Below are positions 16,929-24,386 of a stretch of DNA of 64,000 nt, piece by piece (the stretch's first letter is position 1; each line of letters begins with the position of its first letter). This DNA comes from an uncultured Pelagibacteraceae bacterium (GTDB lineage Bacteria > Pseudomonadota > Alphaproteobacteria > Pelagibacterales > Pelagibacteraceae), in assembly GCA_902533445.1 (NCBI GenBank), contig CACALX010000006.1:1-64000 (forward strand), read 5' to 3'. The notes beneath the pieces were generated by a model. The model saw only the letters and a program-made list of their open reading frames with translations. It was not told the origin of the DNA and did not search any database. A program made the translations under genes and the position numbers.

Positions 16929-17786
16929 ATGAAAAATATTGGTTTTATTGGTGTTGGCTATATGGGTTATGGGATTGCTAAAAACATCATTAAGCACAAA
17001 AATAATCTTTTTGTAATAGCTAACAAAAATCGTAAACCTATCGAAAAGATAGTAAGTGAAGGAGCTGAAGAAGTTAAATCTTTTGAGGATTTTGCATCTA
17101 AAAATTTAGATGCTTTATTTATGTGTGTTACCAACACACCTATTGCAAAATCTATTTCAGAAAAATTATCAAATATTTTAAGTGATAAAACAATTGTCAT
17201 TGATATTACTACTCATAATAAAACTGGCTCTATTGAAACTGAGGCAATTTTTAAATCAAATAATATTAACTACGTTGAATGTCCTGTAATGGGAGGACCT
17301 GTTCAAGCAGAAGAAGGTGTCTTAGGCGGTATCGTTGGAGCATCAGATGATAATTTTAAAATAGCAGAGCCTTATTTTAATATATTCTGTAAAGATTATT
17401 TTCATTTCGGAACTGTTGGCATGGGTGCAAAATCAAAACTTTTAAACAATTTTTTAACTTTAGGAAATGCTGCATTGATAAACCATATGGCTAAAAGTGC
17501 TAAAGAGATGAGTTTAGATTTAAAAAAAGTATTTGATGTTGCAAAACTTGGTTCAGGAAATTCTGCAGCATTAATTAGAATTTTTGATAATTTGCTAAAG
17601 GGTGATTACACAGGATTTAAATTTACTGCAAACAACTCTGTTAAAGATTTAACTTATATTCAAGATCTTTTAAAAGATTTTCCTGAAGCTGAAAAAGTTG
17701 CTGAACTAAATAAAAATTATTTTCAAAAAGCTGTTGATGATGGTTACGGAGAAAATTTTATTAGTGAATTAATTAATAAAAAATAA
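16929..17786 (+). CDS. NAD-dependent beta-hydroxyacid dehydrogenase (second copy)
   Basis: A 285-residue member of the 3-hydroxyisobutyrate dehydrogenase family with the Rossmann motif GFIGVGYMGYGIAKN, the CPVMGGPVQAEEG substrate loop at about residue 118, and the lysine in AKSKLLNNFLTLGNA at about 174. A strong Shine-Dalgarno sequence (AGGAGG) precedes the ATG by a few bases. It ends the uxaA operon. In this context it may reduce a semialdehyde produced from the sugar acid. Divergence from the 7762-8631 homologue argues against simple duplication. Confidence 0.83.
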   Translation: MKNIGFIGVGYMGYGIAKNIIKHKNNLFVIANKNRKPIEKIVSEGAEEVKSFEDFASKNLDALFMCVTNTPIAKSISEKLSNILSDKTIVIDITTHNKTGSIETEAIFKSNNINYVECPVMGGPVQAEEGVLGGIVGASDDNFKIAEPYFNIFCKDYFHFGTVGMGAKSKLLNNFLTLGNAALINHMAKSAKEMSLDLKKVFDVAKLGSGNSAALIRIFDNLLKGDYTGFKFTANNSVKDLTYIQDLLKDFPEAEKVAELNKNYFQKAVDDGYGENFISELINKK

Positions 17787-17845
17787 TTGAGGGAAGTTAA
17801 ATAAGATATCGGGAATCTACTAAAGCAGTAGGTTGTATTCAACTT

Positions 17846-17872
17846 ATTTATTTGCATTAAATGCAAATAAAT
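17846..17872. repeat. Perfect 13-bp inverted repeat with a one-base centre
   Basis: ATTTATTTGCATT (17846-17858) is followed by A and then its exact reverse complement (17860-17872). It lies 60 bases after the second hydroxyacid dehydrogenase gene. The left arm overlaps CTTATTTA at 17843-17850, which could instead pair with TAAATAAG at 17798-17805, so the two structures exclude each other. It could be a protein-binding palindrome, the 3' end signal of the uxaA operon, or part of a switching RNA. Confidence 0.75.
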
Positions 17873-17888
17873 TTATTGAAAATAATTT

Positions 17889-17951
17889 TGATATAATTAC
17901 CTTTTTAGATGAAGGAGGTTTATGTTAAAATTACTACCACCTGATACTTAG
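17889..17951 (+). other. Mini-ORF (nine codons) with extended -10 promoter and strong Shine-Dalgarno
   Basis: TGaTATAAT at 17889-17897 resembles an extended -10 promoter. GAAGGAGG at 17911-17918 is well spaced from an ATG at 17922 that opens a nine-codon frame, MLKLLPPDT, with TAG at 17949-17951. AGGAGGT (17913-17919) can pair with ACCACCT (17936-17942), six of seven positions, so the ribosome site could be masked by its own coding sequence. I know of no family for this peptide. It may be a leader peptide, or a feature of a small RNA running on to the hairpin at 18025-18063. Confidence 0.35.
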
Positions 17952-18024
17952 CTGAAGTTCTTTCGATATCAAAAAACTTAAAGTAATAAAATCCGTTTGG
18001 ATTTAATGCCAAAGAGGCGATAAA

Positions 18025-18063
18025 AAGGGAGCTCTTTAGGTATCAACTAAAGAGCGAACCCTT
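18025..18063 (-). terminator. Rho-independent terminator of the 18071-19082 genes
   Basis: GCTCTTTAG (18031-18039) pairs with CTAAAGAGC (18047-18055), and AAGGG (18025-18029) with CCCTT (18059-18063) around a small internal loop. Read on the minus strand the stem follows the 18071 stop codon and is directly followed by a run of T (TTTTTA), a classic intrinsic terminator. Read on the plus strand it is followed by A-rich sequence, so it would terminate less well. Confidence 0.8.
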
Positions 18064-18070
18064 AAAAAAA

Positions 18071-18592
18071 TTAATTTTTAGAATTTAATATTTCTAGTGG
18101 AAGTGGTGCTTCAGGATATTTTTTTTCACACAACTTTTCATAAATTTCACAAAATTTAAAAATTTTTTTTACAACTTCGTTTTCATCTTTTGAGTTTAAT
18201 TTTGAAATTAGTTTATCTCGATCTTTTTCTAACTCTTTAATTTGTTCGCCTGAAAAAAATTCTCCAGTTTCTATTTCCCAGTAAGTATCCTCTAATTCTA
18301 CATCACTTAATTCATTTAATTTTTTTTGTAACATTATAATTGTTTCATCATCAGTTTCTGTGTTTCTCATAGGAGAATTTTTTAATTTACCCAAACATTT
18401 GTCTCTTAAACCATCAATAAAATGATCGTAAGGTTTTCCTAAACTTAATTCTCTAAAATGATTACTAACAAAATATTTTTTGATTGCTAAATCTGTAGAA
18501 ATTTTTTCTTTACCCTTAATTATTGCTACTTGAACATATATCTCTTGGGAAACATATTCCTCAATATGTTCAATTACAGATTTTGGGATCAT
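18071..18592 (-). CDS. Conserved hypothetical protein, 173 aa
   Basis: I do not recognise the family. The protein is acidic and highly charged, with no signal peptide or membrane segment. It is predicted mostly helical, with a heptad-like stretch around residues 84-140 (IIMLQKKLNELSDVELED and EQIKELEKDRDKLISKL). A C-terminal cysteine pair lies in KFCEIYEKLCEKKYPE. It follows the cytochrome c' gene by 22 bases and ends in the terminator at 18025-18063, so the two are probably co-transcribed. Confidence 0.6.
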   Translation of the reverse strand: MIPKSVIEHIEEYVSQEIYVQVAIIKGKEKISTDLAIKKYFVSNHFRELSLGKPYDHFIDGLRDKCLGKLKNSPMRNTETDDETIIMLQKKLNELSDVELEDTYWEIETGEFFSGEQIKELEKDRDKLISKLNSKDENEVVKKIFKFCEIYEKLCEKKYPEAPLPLEILNSKN

Positions 18593-18614
18593 TAATTATT
18601 TCTAAGGCTTTAGT

Positions 18615-19082
18615 TTAGCGTGTTGCTCTATATTTAGAATGGCATGCCTTGCAGTTTGCCCATATTAGTTTACCAAGAGTTCCTCTAATATCATCTACAT
18701 CTTCTATAATGGAAGTGAGTTTTATCATGTCGTCAGCAGATTTTTGCATTAATGCATTGAAAGCATCTTTTTCTTCCCAAATTATAGGTAGTGCCTCTGT
18801 TTTAAATCCTTCTTTAGAATTTTCTGGAAATAGATCTAACAGTGTAATGTAATTTTCATTCATTTCTTTCATTAGCTCTATTGCTTTATCAAAATCTCCA
18901 TTTGAAGAAAAAGACTGTACCCTCTTTGCGGTACTAGAATTTTTACTAAATAGAACTTTTCTACTTTTAATAATATCCTCTACTGACAATTCTGCATTGG
19001 CTAATGTGGCAGAAATTACCATTATTAAAGATAAGATTACTGTACCAAAGATCTTCTTGGTATGTTTTAATATACTATGCAT
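18615..19082 (-). CDS. Cytochrome c'-type protein
   Basis: A 155-residue periplasmic protein with a signal peptide (hydrophobic core TVILSLIMVISATLANA, cut before ELSVED) and a single heme-binding motif CKACHSKYR at the extreme C-terminus, about residue 146. A four-helix-bundle length with the CxxCH near the end is diagnostic of cytochromes c'. These bind a high-spin heme and act in NO handling or as electron carriers. The divergent neighbour is a cytochrome b561, a common partner of cytochrome c'. The start codon overlaps that of the neighbour within ATGCAT (19077-19082). Confidence 0.88.
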   Translation of the reverse strand: MHSILKHTKKIFGTVILSLIMVISATLANAELSVEDIIKSRKVLFSKNSSTAKRVQSFSSNGDFDKAIELMKEMNENYITLLDLFPENSKEGFKTEALPIIWEEKDAFNALMQKSADDMIKLTSIIEDVDDIRGTLGKLIWANCKACHSKYRATR

Positions 19083-19604
19083 GTTAAGAACTCTTTAACA
19101 GAATACGGATTTATTTCCAAGTCTCTGCATTGGCTAAGTGCAATTTTACTTTTGATACAAATTCCTCTTGGCTTTTATTTAGTAGATTTAGATTTTGGAG
19201 AGGAAAGAATAACTATTGAAAATATACATGTGACAATTGGGCTTGGGATATTTTACGTTATAATTTTTAGGTTACTTAATAATTTAATTAACCCTGTTCC
19301 AAAGTTAGGACCTGCTACTTTTATAGGACAAAGGTTTATTGCTAAACTCAATCATTTATTATTATACATCGCAGTCTTATCAATAACCATATCGGGAATA
19401 TTGAAGAAACTCTTCAATGGTGAGCCTCTGGTGATTTTTTTAAAAGAAATAAAAATACAAGACAATTTTGAACTTGCTGATCAATTTTATAATATTCATA
19501 TTATATCAAACTATGTACTTATTGGTTTAGTTGCCTTACATGTAAGTGCTGTAATAATTCATAAATTATTCTTTAAAGAAAATTTATTAAAAAAAATATT
19601 ATAA
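19077..19604 (+). CDS. Cytochrome b561 family membrane protein
   Basis: A 175-residue protein with four hydrophobic helices. Histidines in the family positions are seen in KSLHWLSAILLL (about residue 17), NIHVTIGLGIFYV (about 53), YNIHIISNYVL (about 141) and ALHVSAVIIHKLF (about 157). Prokaryotic cytochrome b561 binds two b hemes and moves electrons from ubiquinol to periplasmic acceptors, here plausibly the divergent cytochrome c'. The ATG at 19077 is the only start upstream of the first helix, and the usual family beginning (KN..-YG) follows at once. No Shine-Dalgarno sequence is evident. Confidence 0.88.
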   Translation: MHVKNSLTEYGFISKSLHWLSAILLLIQIPLGFYLVDLDFGEERITIENIHVTIGLGIFYVIIFRLLNNLINPVPKLGPATFIGQRFIAKLNHLLLYIAVLSITISGILKKLFNGEPLVIFLKEIKIQDNFELADQFYNIHIISNYVLIGLVALHVSAVIIHKLFFKENLLKKIL

Positions 19605-19620
19605 TAATTTATCATCAGAC

Positions 19621-20937
19621 ATGGAAAAATCATCTATTGGATATATTCTAAAATTATCTATTCCAATATTTTTTGCCAACCTAGCTATTCCCTTAGTTGC
19701 AATTATAGATACATCTTTAATGGGTAACTTAGGTAATGTTTCTTATTTATCTGCAACTTCTGTTGCGGCAAATTTATTTTCAATGATTTTTTGGAGTTTT
19801 GGATTTCTAAGAATGGGAACTGTTGGTATGGTCTCGCAAGCAAATGGAGCTAAAAATTATAAGGAAATTCTAAATATTATATTAAGAAATTTGTTATTTG
19901 TAATTATTCTTTCTATTGTTTTGTTTTTTGCTCAAAATTTAATTCTTAAAATAAGTCTACAAATATTTAATCTAAATTCACAAACTACTATTTTTTATGA
20001 GGAATATTTTAAAATTAGAATTTATTCAGCTCCCGGAGAACTTACTCTTTATATTATCACAGGTCTTTTTGTTGGTTTACAAAAAACAAAAATTTCAAGT
20101 ATTTCAGTAGGTTTTTTCTCAATATTAAATATCATACTGAGTATAATTTTCGTAACTCAATACAATTTAAATATCAAAGGTGTTGCTTATGGAACTCTTT
20201 TTTCTGGGATAATTACCTCTACTGTATTTTTAATTTATACTTTTTTTTATTTAAACAGGCTTACAAAGATTAATTTTATAATAAAGGAAATTGTTGATTT
20301 AAATAAATTAAAAAATATTTTTAATATTAATTTTAATATTTTTATTCGGACTATATTACTAACTTTTTCTTTTTTATGGTTCACATACCTTGGATCAAAA
20401 ATTGGAGAAGAATATATCGCTGCTAATGCAATATTAATTAATCTCGTCTTTCTATCAGCATTCATTTTAGATGCTTATGCATTTTCAACTGAAGGAATTA
20501 TTGGTTATTCTTTGGGTAAAAAAGATAAAAATTTATTTAGTTCTATTGTAAAAAATTCATTTATTTTAAGTTCAGTTACAAGCTTAGGTATTTCTATTGT
20601 GTATTATTTTATTCATAAGAATGTTATTTTTATGATGTCTGATATTGATTTAATAAGATCTTTAAGTTTAGATTATTCTATTTGGATGATTATTTTGCCT
20701 TTTTTTTCATCTTTTTGTTATCAATTTGATGGTATTTTTATTGGAGCCTCTCAAACAAAAGAAATTAGAAACGCTATGTTTTTTTCTGTTTCTTTATATT
20801 TATTAATTTCTTTAGTTCTCACAAATTATATTTCAAATGATGGAGTGTGGATATCGTTAACAATATTTATGATCTTGAGAGCTTTGTCTTTATATTATTA
20901 TTTAAACAGGATTTATTTAAGATTTAATGGCAACTAA
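19621..20937 (+). CDS. MATE family efflux protein (DinF-like)
   Basis: A 438-residue membrane protein with about 12 helices. The start (ILKLSIPIFFANLAIPLVAIID) and the segments GFLRMGTVGMVSQANGAKNY (about residue 60) and IIGYSLGKKDKN fit MATE/DinF sodium- or proton-driven multidrug exporters. It begins 16 bases after the cytochrome b561 gene on the same strand. The 3' end overlaps the convergent DUF4396 gene by 14 bases. Confidence 0.88.
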   Translation: MEKSSIGYILKLSIPIFFANLAIPLVAIIDTSLMGNLGNVSYLSATSVAANLFSMIFWSFGFLRMGTVGMVSQANGAKNYKEILNIILRNLLFVIILSIVLFFAQNLILKISLQIFNLNSQTTIFYEEYFKIRIYSAPGELTLYIITGLFVGLQKTKISSISVGFFSILNIILSIIFVTQYNLNIKGVAYGTLFSGIITSTVFLIYTFFYLNRLTKINFIIKEIVDLNKLKNIFNINFNIFIRTILLTFSFLWFTYLGSKIGEEYIAANAILINLVFLSAFILDAYAFSTEGIIGYSLGKKDKNLFSSIVKNSFILSSVTSLGISIVYYFIHKNVIFMMSDIDLIRSLSLDYSIWMIILPFFSSFCYQFDGIFIGASQTKEIRNAMFFSVSLYLLISLVLTNYISNDGVWISLTIFMILRALSLYYYLNRIYLRFNGN

Positions 20938-21364
20938 TACCAAATTTCTTTAATCTCCAATAATTATAAGGCCATGGAGTTAAGAAACCAACAATAAGCA
21001 TTATTGGCACCACCCACCATGTTAACATGGCTCCACCTGTTAGAAGATAATCTGTTAAATTCATTGCAACTTCCATGCTAACCATAGAAATAAAACTCAT
21101 GCCCAAAGCCGTCTTTAAAGCATCTTTAAAATTAAAATTTTGTTTAATTAAAATTATGGTCTCTAAAATAATACTTGTAATCAAACCATTAATTATTGCT
21201 AAAGTCATGATAGCTAAAACTGGCCAGGGAATTCCTGTTATTTGGAAATACAATATAGTTCCAAAGTCACCAATTGCACATCCTAATAAACACCAGGCAG
21301 TATTTTTGGCACTTCTTCTCCAAGTATGTTTGCAAGACCAATTAAAATTAACAGTGCTTTCCAT
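20924..21364 (-). CDS. DUF4396 family membrane protein
   Basis: A 146-residue protein with four hydrophobic helices. The segments KNTAWCLLGCAIGDFG near the start, MEVAMNLTDYLL in the middle, and TPWPYNYWRLKKFG near the end match the DUF4396 pattern (conserved C-x-x-G-C-A-I-G and a Met-Glu helix). The function is unknown. Such proteins are often encoded beside copper or heme proteins, and here a cupredoxin gene lies 15 bases upstream, which suggests a role in metal or redox homeostasis. That role is inference only. Confidence 0.72.
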   Translation of the reverse strand: MESTVNFNWSCKHTWRRSAKNTAWCLLGCAIGDFGTILYFQITGIPWPVLAIMTLAIINGLITSIILETIILIKQNFNFKDALKTALGMSFISMVSMEVAMNLTDYLLTGGAMLTWWVVPIMLIVGFLTPWPYNYWRLKKFGISCH

Positions 21365-21379
21365 ATAAAAAAAAATTTT

Positions 21380-21874
21380 TTAATTAATTTCTACTTTTGC
21401 AATCATTCCTACATCGTAGTGACCTGGGACATTGCAGGCTATTTCTATGTTAGATACATTTTCAAATTTCCAAATTAAATCTTTACTCTTCTTTGGCTCC
21501 AACAGAACACTATTAGTATGACTATGAGCCATAGATTTGTCCATCATAGACATTTTGTCAATGCTATCAGCTAATATTATTTCCATCTCAACCAATTTTT
21601 GCATTTCAGATTGATGATCTTTGTGCATAGTCTGATTGGCAATATTAAATTCATGCACTAATTCACCAACATTCTCTACCTCAAATTTTATAGTCTCACC
21701 AGATTGAACTTTAAAAGAATTTGGTTCAAAATAATTATCATACATTAAAACTTTAATTATTCTTGTAACGTCTTCTTGTTTTCCTTTTTTACCAATCTTC
21801 ATACTTTTATCAGCTAGCGCAGTCGAAATTGATACAGTGAATGTAATTAATATTATAAAAAAATGTTTGAACAT
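21380..21874 (-). CDS. Periplasmic cupredoxin (plastocyanin-like)
   Basis: A 164-residue exported protein with a signal peptide (hydrophobic stretch HFFIILITFTVSISTALA). Type 1 copper ligands are visible: His in GELVHEFNIAN (about residue 76), then Cys, His and Met in IACNVPGHYDVGMIA near the C-terminus. A Met/His-rich insert between the ligands (MHKDHQSEM, MSMMDKSMAHSHTN) could bind additional copper. It may carry electrons or store copper in the periplasm. It is grouped with DUF4396 and cytochrome c genes. Confidence 0.88.
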   Translation of the reverse strand: MFKHFFIILITFTVSISTALADKSMKIGKKGKQEDVTRIIKVLMYDNYFEPNSFKVQSGETIKFEVENVGELVHEFNIANQTMHKDHQSEMQKLVEMEIILADSIDKMSMMDKSMAHSHTNSVLLEPKKSKDLIWKFENVSNIEIACNVPGHYDVGMIAKVEIN

Positions 21875-21912
21875 GATTGTGATATAGCTAATTAAATCAA
21901 AAATTCAATACA

Positions 21913-22347
21913 TCAATTAAGCTTTAGTTGATATTCGTAATTTTCTTTAGACCAATAAGATTTCATATAAGCTAATATACTATCAATTTTTTGGTTAGAT
22001 AATTTATCTTCAAATCCAATCATTTTTCCTTCATAATTTTTTACTAATTTAGCTAATCCATACTTAATTATTGCATGTAGTGTCTTATCATCATGATGCC
22101 ATGTGTGTCCAGTTCCATTTAAAGGAGGTGCTTTTCTGTGACCATCTTCATCTAAACCTTTCCAATTCTTTGCTCCAGATAAATTAATCATGTGACATGA
22201 AGCACAATTCTGTTCATATAATATTTTACCTCTTTTAATCATCATTTTAGAATCTGTAGTAATCGGGAAATGATTATGTGCAAAAGTAATATTTGATAAA
22301 AATAATAGAACTATAAAAATTTTAAAAATATTTATAAATTTTATCAT
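21913..22347 (-). CDS. Single-heme cytochrome c
   Basis: A 144-residue class I c-type cytochrome with a signal peptide (MIKFINIFKIFIVLLFLSNITFA) and one heme motif, CASCHM. A candidate axial Met lies in YEGKMIGFEDKLSNQ, followed by the C-terminal helix ILAYMKSYW. I prefer the ATG at 22345-22347. An ATG ten codons upstream would overlap the preceding gene by 20 bases and spoil the signal peptide. It is placed between the persulfide-dioxygenase-like gene and the cupredoxin, and probably serves as a periplasmic electron carrier. The HGMP-like segment is absent, so the exact subclass is unclear. Confidence 0.88.
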   Translation of the reverse strand: MIKFINIFKIFIVLLFLSNITFAHNHFPITTDSKMMIKRGKILYEQNCASCHMINLSGAKNWKGLDEDGHRKAPPLNGTGHTWHHDDKTLHAIIKYGLAKLVKNYEGKMIGFEDKLSNQKIDSILAYMKSYWSKENYEYQLKLN

Positions 22348-22357
22348 TCTAAATAAA

Positions 22358-23374
22358 TTAATTAATATTAAATCCATGTTTTTTCCATTTTTCTAAACCA
22401 CCAATTAAGTGAAAGCAGTTACCAAAATTATATGATTTAGAAATTTGAACTGCCAAAGTAGATCTGTGTCCATGAGCACAGTAAAAAAGAATTTTTTTAT
22501 TTTTTAAACTAACTTTATTTTTTTCAATGTAATCATGCATAGAAGGAAATGGGACTATATTACTGTTATCTAGTTTACCTTCTTTATCTATTTCATTTTG
22601 TTCTCTTAAATCTATCAGAACTGTGTTTTTCTCTTTTTTAATTTTGTTAAACTCCTCTGGCTCAATTCCATTGTTTACTTTTTGACGGTTTAAATCAATG
22701 CCTAACTTAAGATTACTTGGAACTGCAACATCCATCATTTTAGGATCTGGTAAATTTAAATTATTCATAATATCCACGTACTCTTCTACTGATTTTACCT
22801 GTAATCTTGGATTAAATTGTCTCTCTTCTAAAATGGTGCTTACCATTTCTCCTTTATAATCATGTGCTGGATAAACTAGAGTTTGATCAGGTAGTTTTAA
22901 TAATTTGTTAAATATTGAATTATAAGAGTCTTTAGGATCACCGTTTTGAAAATCTGTTCTACCTGTACCTCTAATTAATAATGTATCTCCTGTAAAAACT
23001 CTATCACCCATCAAAAAACTAAAGCTCTCAGAAGTATGACCAGGTGTATATAAAGCTTGGAGATCAATTCCATCTATTTTGATTATCTCTTCATCTGATA
23101 CTCTCATTGCAACTACATCGGCAGGAGTTTTATTGCCCATAACAGTTACACAATTAGTTTTATCTCTTAGTTCAGCAATTCCAGAGATATGATCTGCGTG
23201 AATATGGGTATCTATAACTTTTACTAATTTTAAATCTAATTGATTTAACAAATTAATATACTGATCAACTTTCTCTAATACAGGATCAATTATTAAAGCT
23301 TCACGTCCCCTTCCTGAAGCAATTAAATAAGTATAAGTGCTAGAAACACTATCGAATATTTGTCTAAATATCAT
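22358..23374 (-). CDS. Metallo-beta-lactamase/rhodanese fusion, persulfide dioxygenase-like
   Basis: A 338-residue protein. Residues 1-220 form an ETHE1-type metallo-beta-lactamase domain with the metal motif THIHADHISG (about residue 56), a further His in YTPGHTSESF (about 110), an Asp in FTGDTLLIRGTGRTDF, and His in VYPAHDYKG. Residues 240-338 form a rhodanese domain with the active-site loop YCAHGHRS. ETHE1/Blh proteins oxidise glutathione persulfide to sulfite using iron and oxygen, and the fused rhodanese supplies or removes sulfur. It starts 1 base after the azlD stop codon. It could support sulfide or sulfur-amino-acid detoxification. Confidence 0.86.
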   Translation of the reverse strand: MIFRQIFDSVSSTYTYLIASGRGREALIIDPVLEKVDQYINLLNQLDLKLVKVIDTHIHADHISGIAELRDKTNCVTVMGNKTPADVVAMRVSDEEIIKIDGIDLQALYTPGHTSESFSFLMGDRVFTGDTLLIRGTGRTDFQNGDPKDSYNSIFNKLLKLPDQTLVYPAHDYKGEMVSTILEERQFNPRLQVKSVEEYVDIMNNLNLPDPKMMDVAVPSNLKLGIDLNRQKVNNGIEPEEFNKIKKEKNTVLIDLREQNEIDKEGKLDNSNIVPFPSMHDYIEKNKVSLKNKKILFYCAHGHRSTLAVQISKSYNFGNCFHLIGGLEKWKKHGFNIN

Positions 23375-23375
23375 T

Positions 23376-23684
23376 TTAGATAAATATCAAAAACCAATAA
23401 GAAATTAAACCAGACAAAATAGTTGCGATTATATTTCTTGAAAAATAACCAACAATTACAGCAAAAATTGCAGCAAATATTTTAGGGTCATCCATTTCGA
23501 TAAACTGACCGTAGTCATCTATAAAAATTCCTGGAAAAATTATTGCTGGAAATACTGCTGATGGAACATAAGCTAACACAGCTTTTATTTTATCTCCCAA
23601 CATGTCTTTACTCACTAGGGCTACCATCGTCATTCTAGTAAAGTAAGTTAATAATCCTGCAACAATAATTGATAACCAAGTCAT
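23376..23684 (-). CDS. azlD: AzlD family branched-chain amino acid exporter subunit
   Basis: A 102-residue, highly hydrophobic protein with about four helices and the AzlD-type segments LTYFTRMTMVAL and LAYVPSAVFPAIIFP. AzlD is the small partner of AzlC in branched-chain amino acid export. The start is 1 base after the azlC stop codon, as is usual for this pair. Confidence 0.88.
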   Translation of the reverse strand: MTWLSIIVAGLLTYFTRMTMVALVSKDMLGDKIKAVLAYVPSAVFPAIIFPGIFIDDYGQFIEMDDPKIFAAIFAVIVGYFSRNIIATILSGLISYWFLIFI

Positions 23685-23685
23685 T

Positions 23686-24372
23686 TTATTTTTTTAACCT
23701 CAATATTAAAGCTGCAACAAACAAAGCAAGTATAGGTGAAATAATTATATAAGATCTAAATGGAGCATCATAAAATAATAATGAACTCAATCCACATACA
23801 ATCATTACAATTAGGTGATCAATTTTTTTTAAATCTTGTATCACAATTGCTATAAACGTAAGAGGAATTGCAAATTTTAAACCAAGTTCTTCTGGAACAA
23901 ATGAACCTAAAATAATCCCTGACAATGTAGCAATTTGCCAACAAACCCACATTGTGCAACCTGTACCAATCAAATGATAATGTAAGTACTGCTCAGATTT
24001 ATTTTTTTTAAAAAATTTATTTGACTCTGCAAAACCTTGATCAACAATAATATAAGAGATTAATAATTTTTTAATTAATGATAGTTTTTCTAAGTACTCT
24101 GATAAGACCGCACCATATAAAAGATGTCTTGAATTAATAACTCCTACGGATGTTGCTGCTATCAATCCAGATGCACCCCCTGATAATAATTGTAAAAAAA
24201 CAATTTGTGATGCGCCACCAAAAATTATTATAGACATTGCATAAACTAATAATGGGTCAAATCCTAATTCAACACCGATAGCTCCACAGATTATTCCAAA
24301 TGGAATCACAGACAACATATGTGGAGAAATATCCAACATGCCTCTAGTAAATAATTGTTTTTTTGTAAGCAT
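23686..24372 (-). CDS. azlC: AzlC family branched-chain amino acid exporter subunit
   Basis: A 228-residue membrane protein. The motif IPFGIICGAIGVELGFDPL near residue 22, MSIIIFGGASQIVFLQLL and VGVINSRHLLYGAVLSEYL are typical of AzlC. Together with AzlD it forms an exporter of branched-chain amino acids or analogues. It is preceded by the fbpABC genes in the same direction with a 14-base gap, so it may be read through from the iron operon. Confidence 0.88.
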   Translation of the reverse strand: MLTKKQLFTRGMLDISPHMLSVIPFGIICGAIGVELGFDPLLVYAMSIIIFGGASQIVFLQLLSGGASGLIAATSVGVINSRHLLYGAVLSEYLEKLSLIKKLLISYIIVDQGFAESNKFFKKNKSEQYLHYHLIGTGCTMWVCWQIATLSGIILGSFVPEELGLKFAIPLTFIAIVIQDLKKIDHLIVMIVCGLSSLLFYDAPFRSYIIISPILALFVAALILRLKK

Positions 24373-24386
24373 TTAATTGGGTTCTA

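Noticed and set aside
17798-17850. Hammerhead ribozyme or known SAM/glycine riboswitch
   Set aside because: The branched pairing suggested a three-way junction, but the conserved hammerhead core (CUGAnGA, GAAA) is absent and I could not match conserved positions of SAM-II, SAM-V or glycine riboswitches.
17911-17951. Mini-ORF as a tmRNA tag or pqqA-like precursor
   Set aside because: The peptide MLKLLPPDT lacks the alanine-rich end of tmRNA tags and the Glu-x3-Tyr of PqqA, and no tRNA-like acceptor half or pqq genes are nearby.
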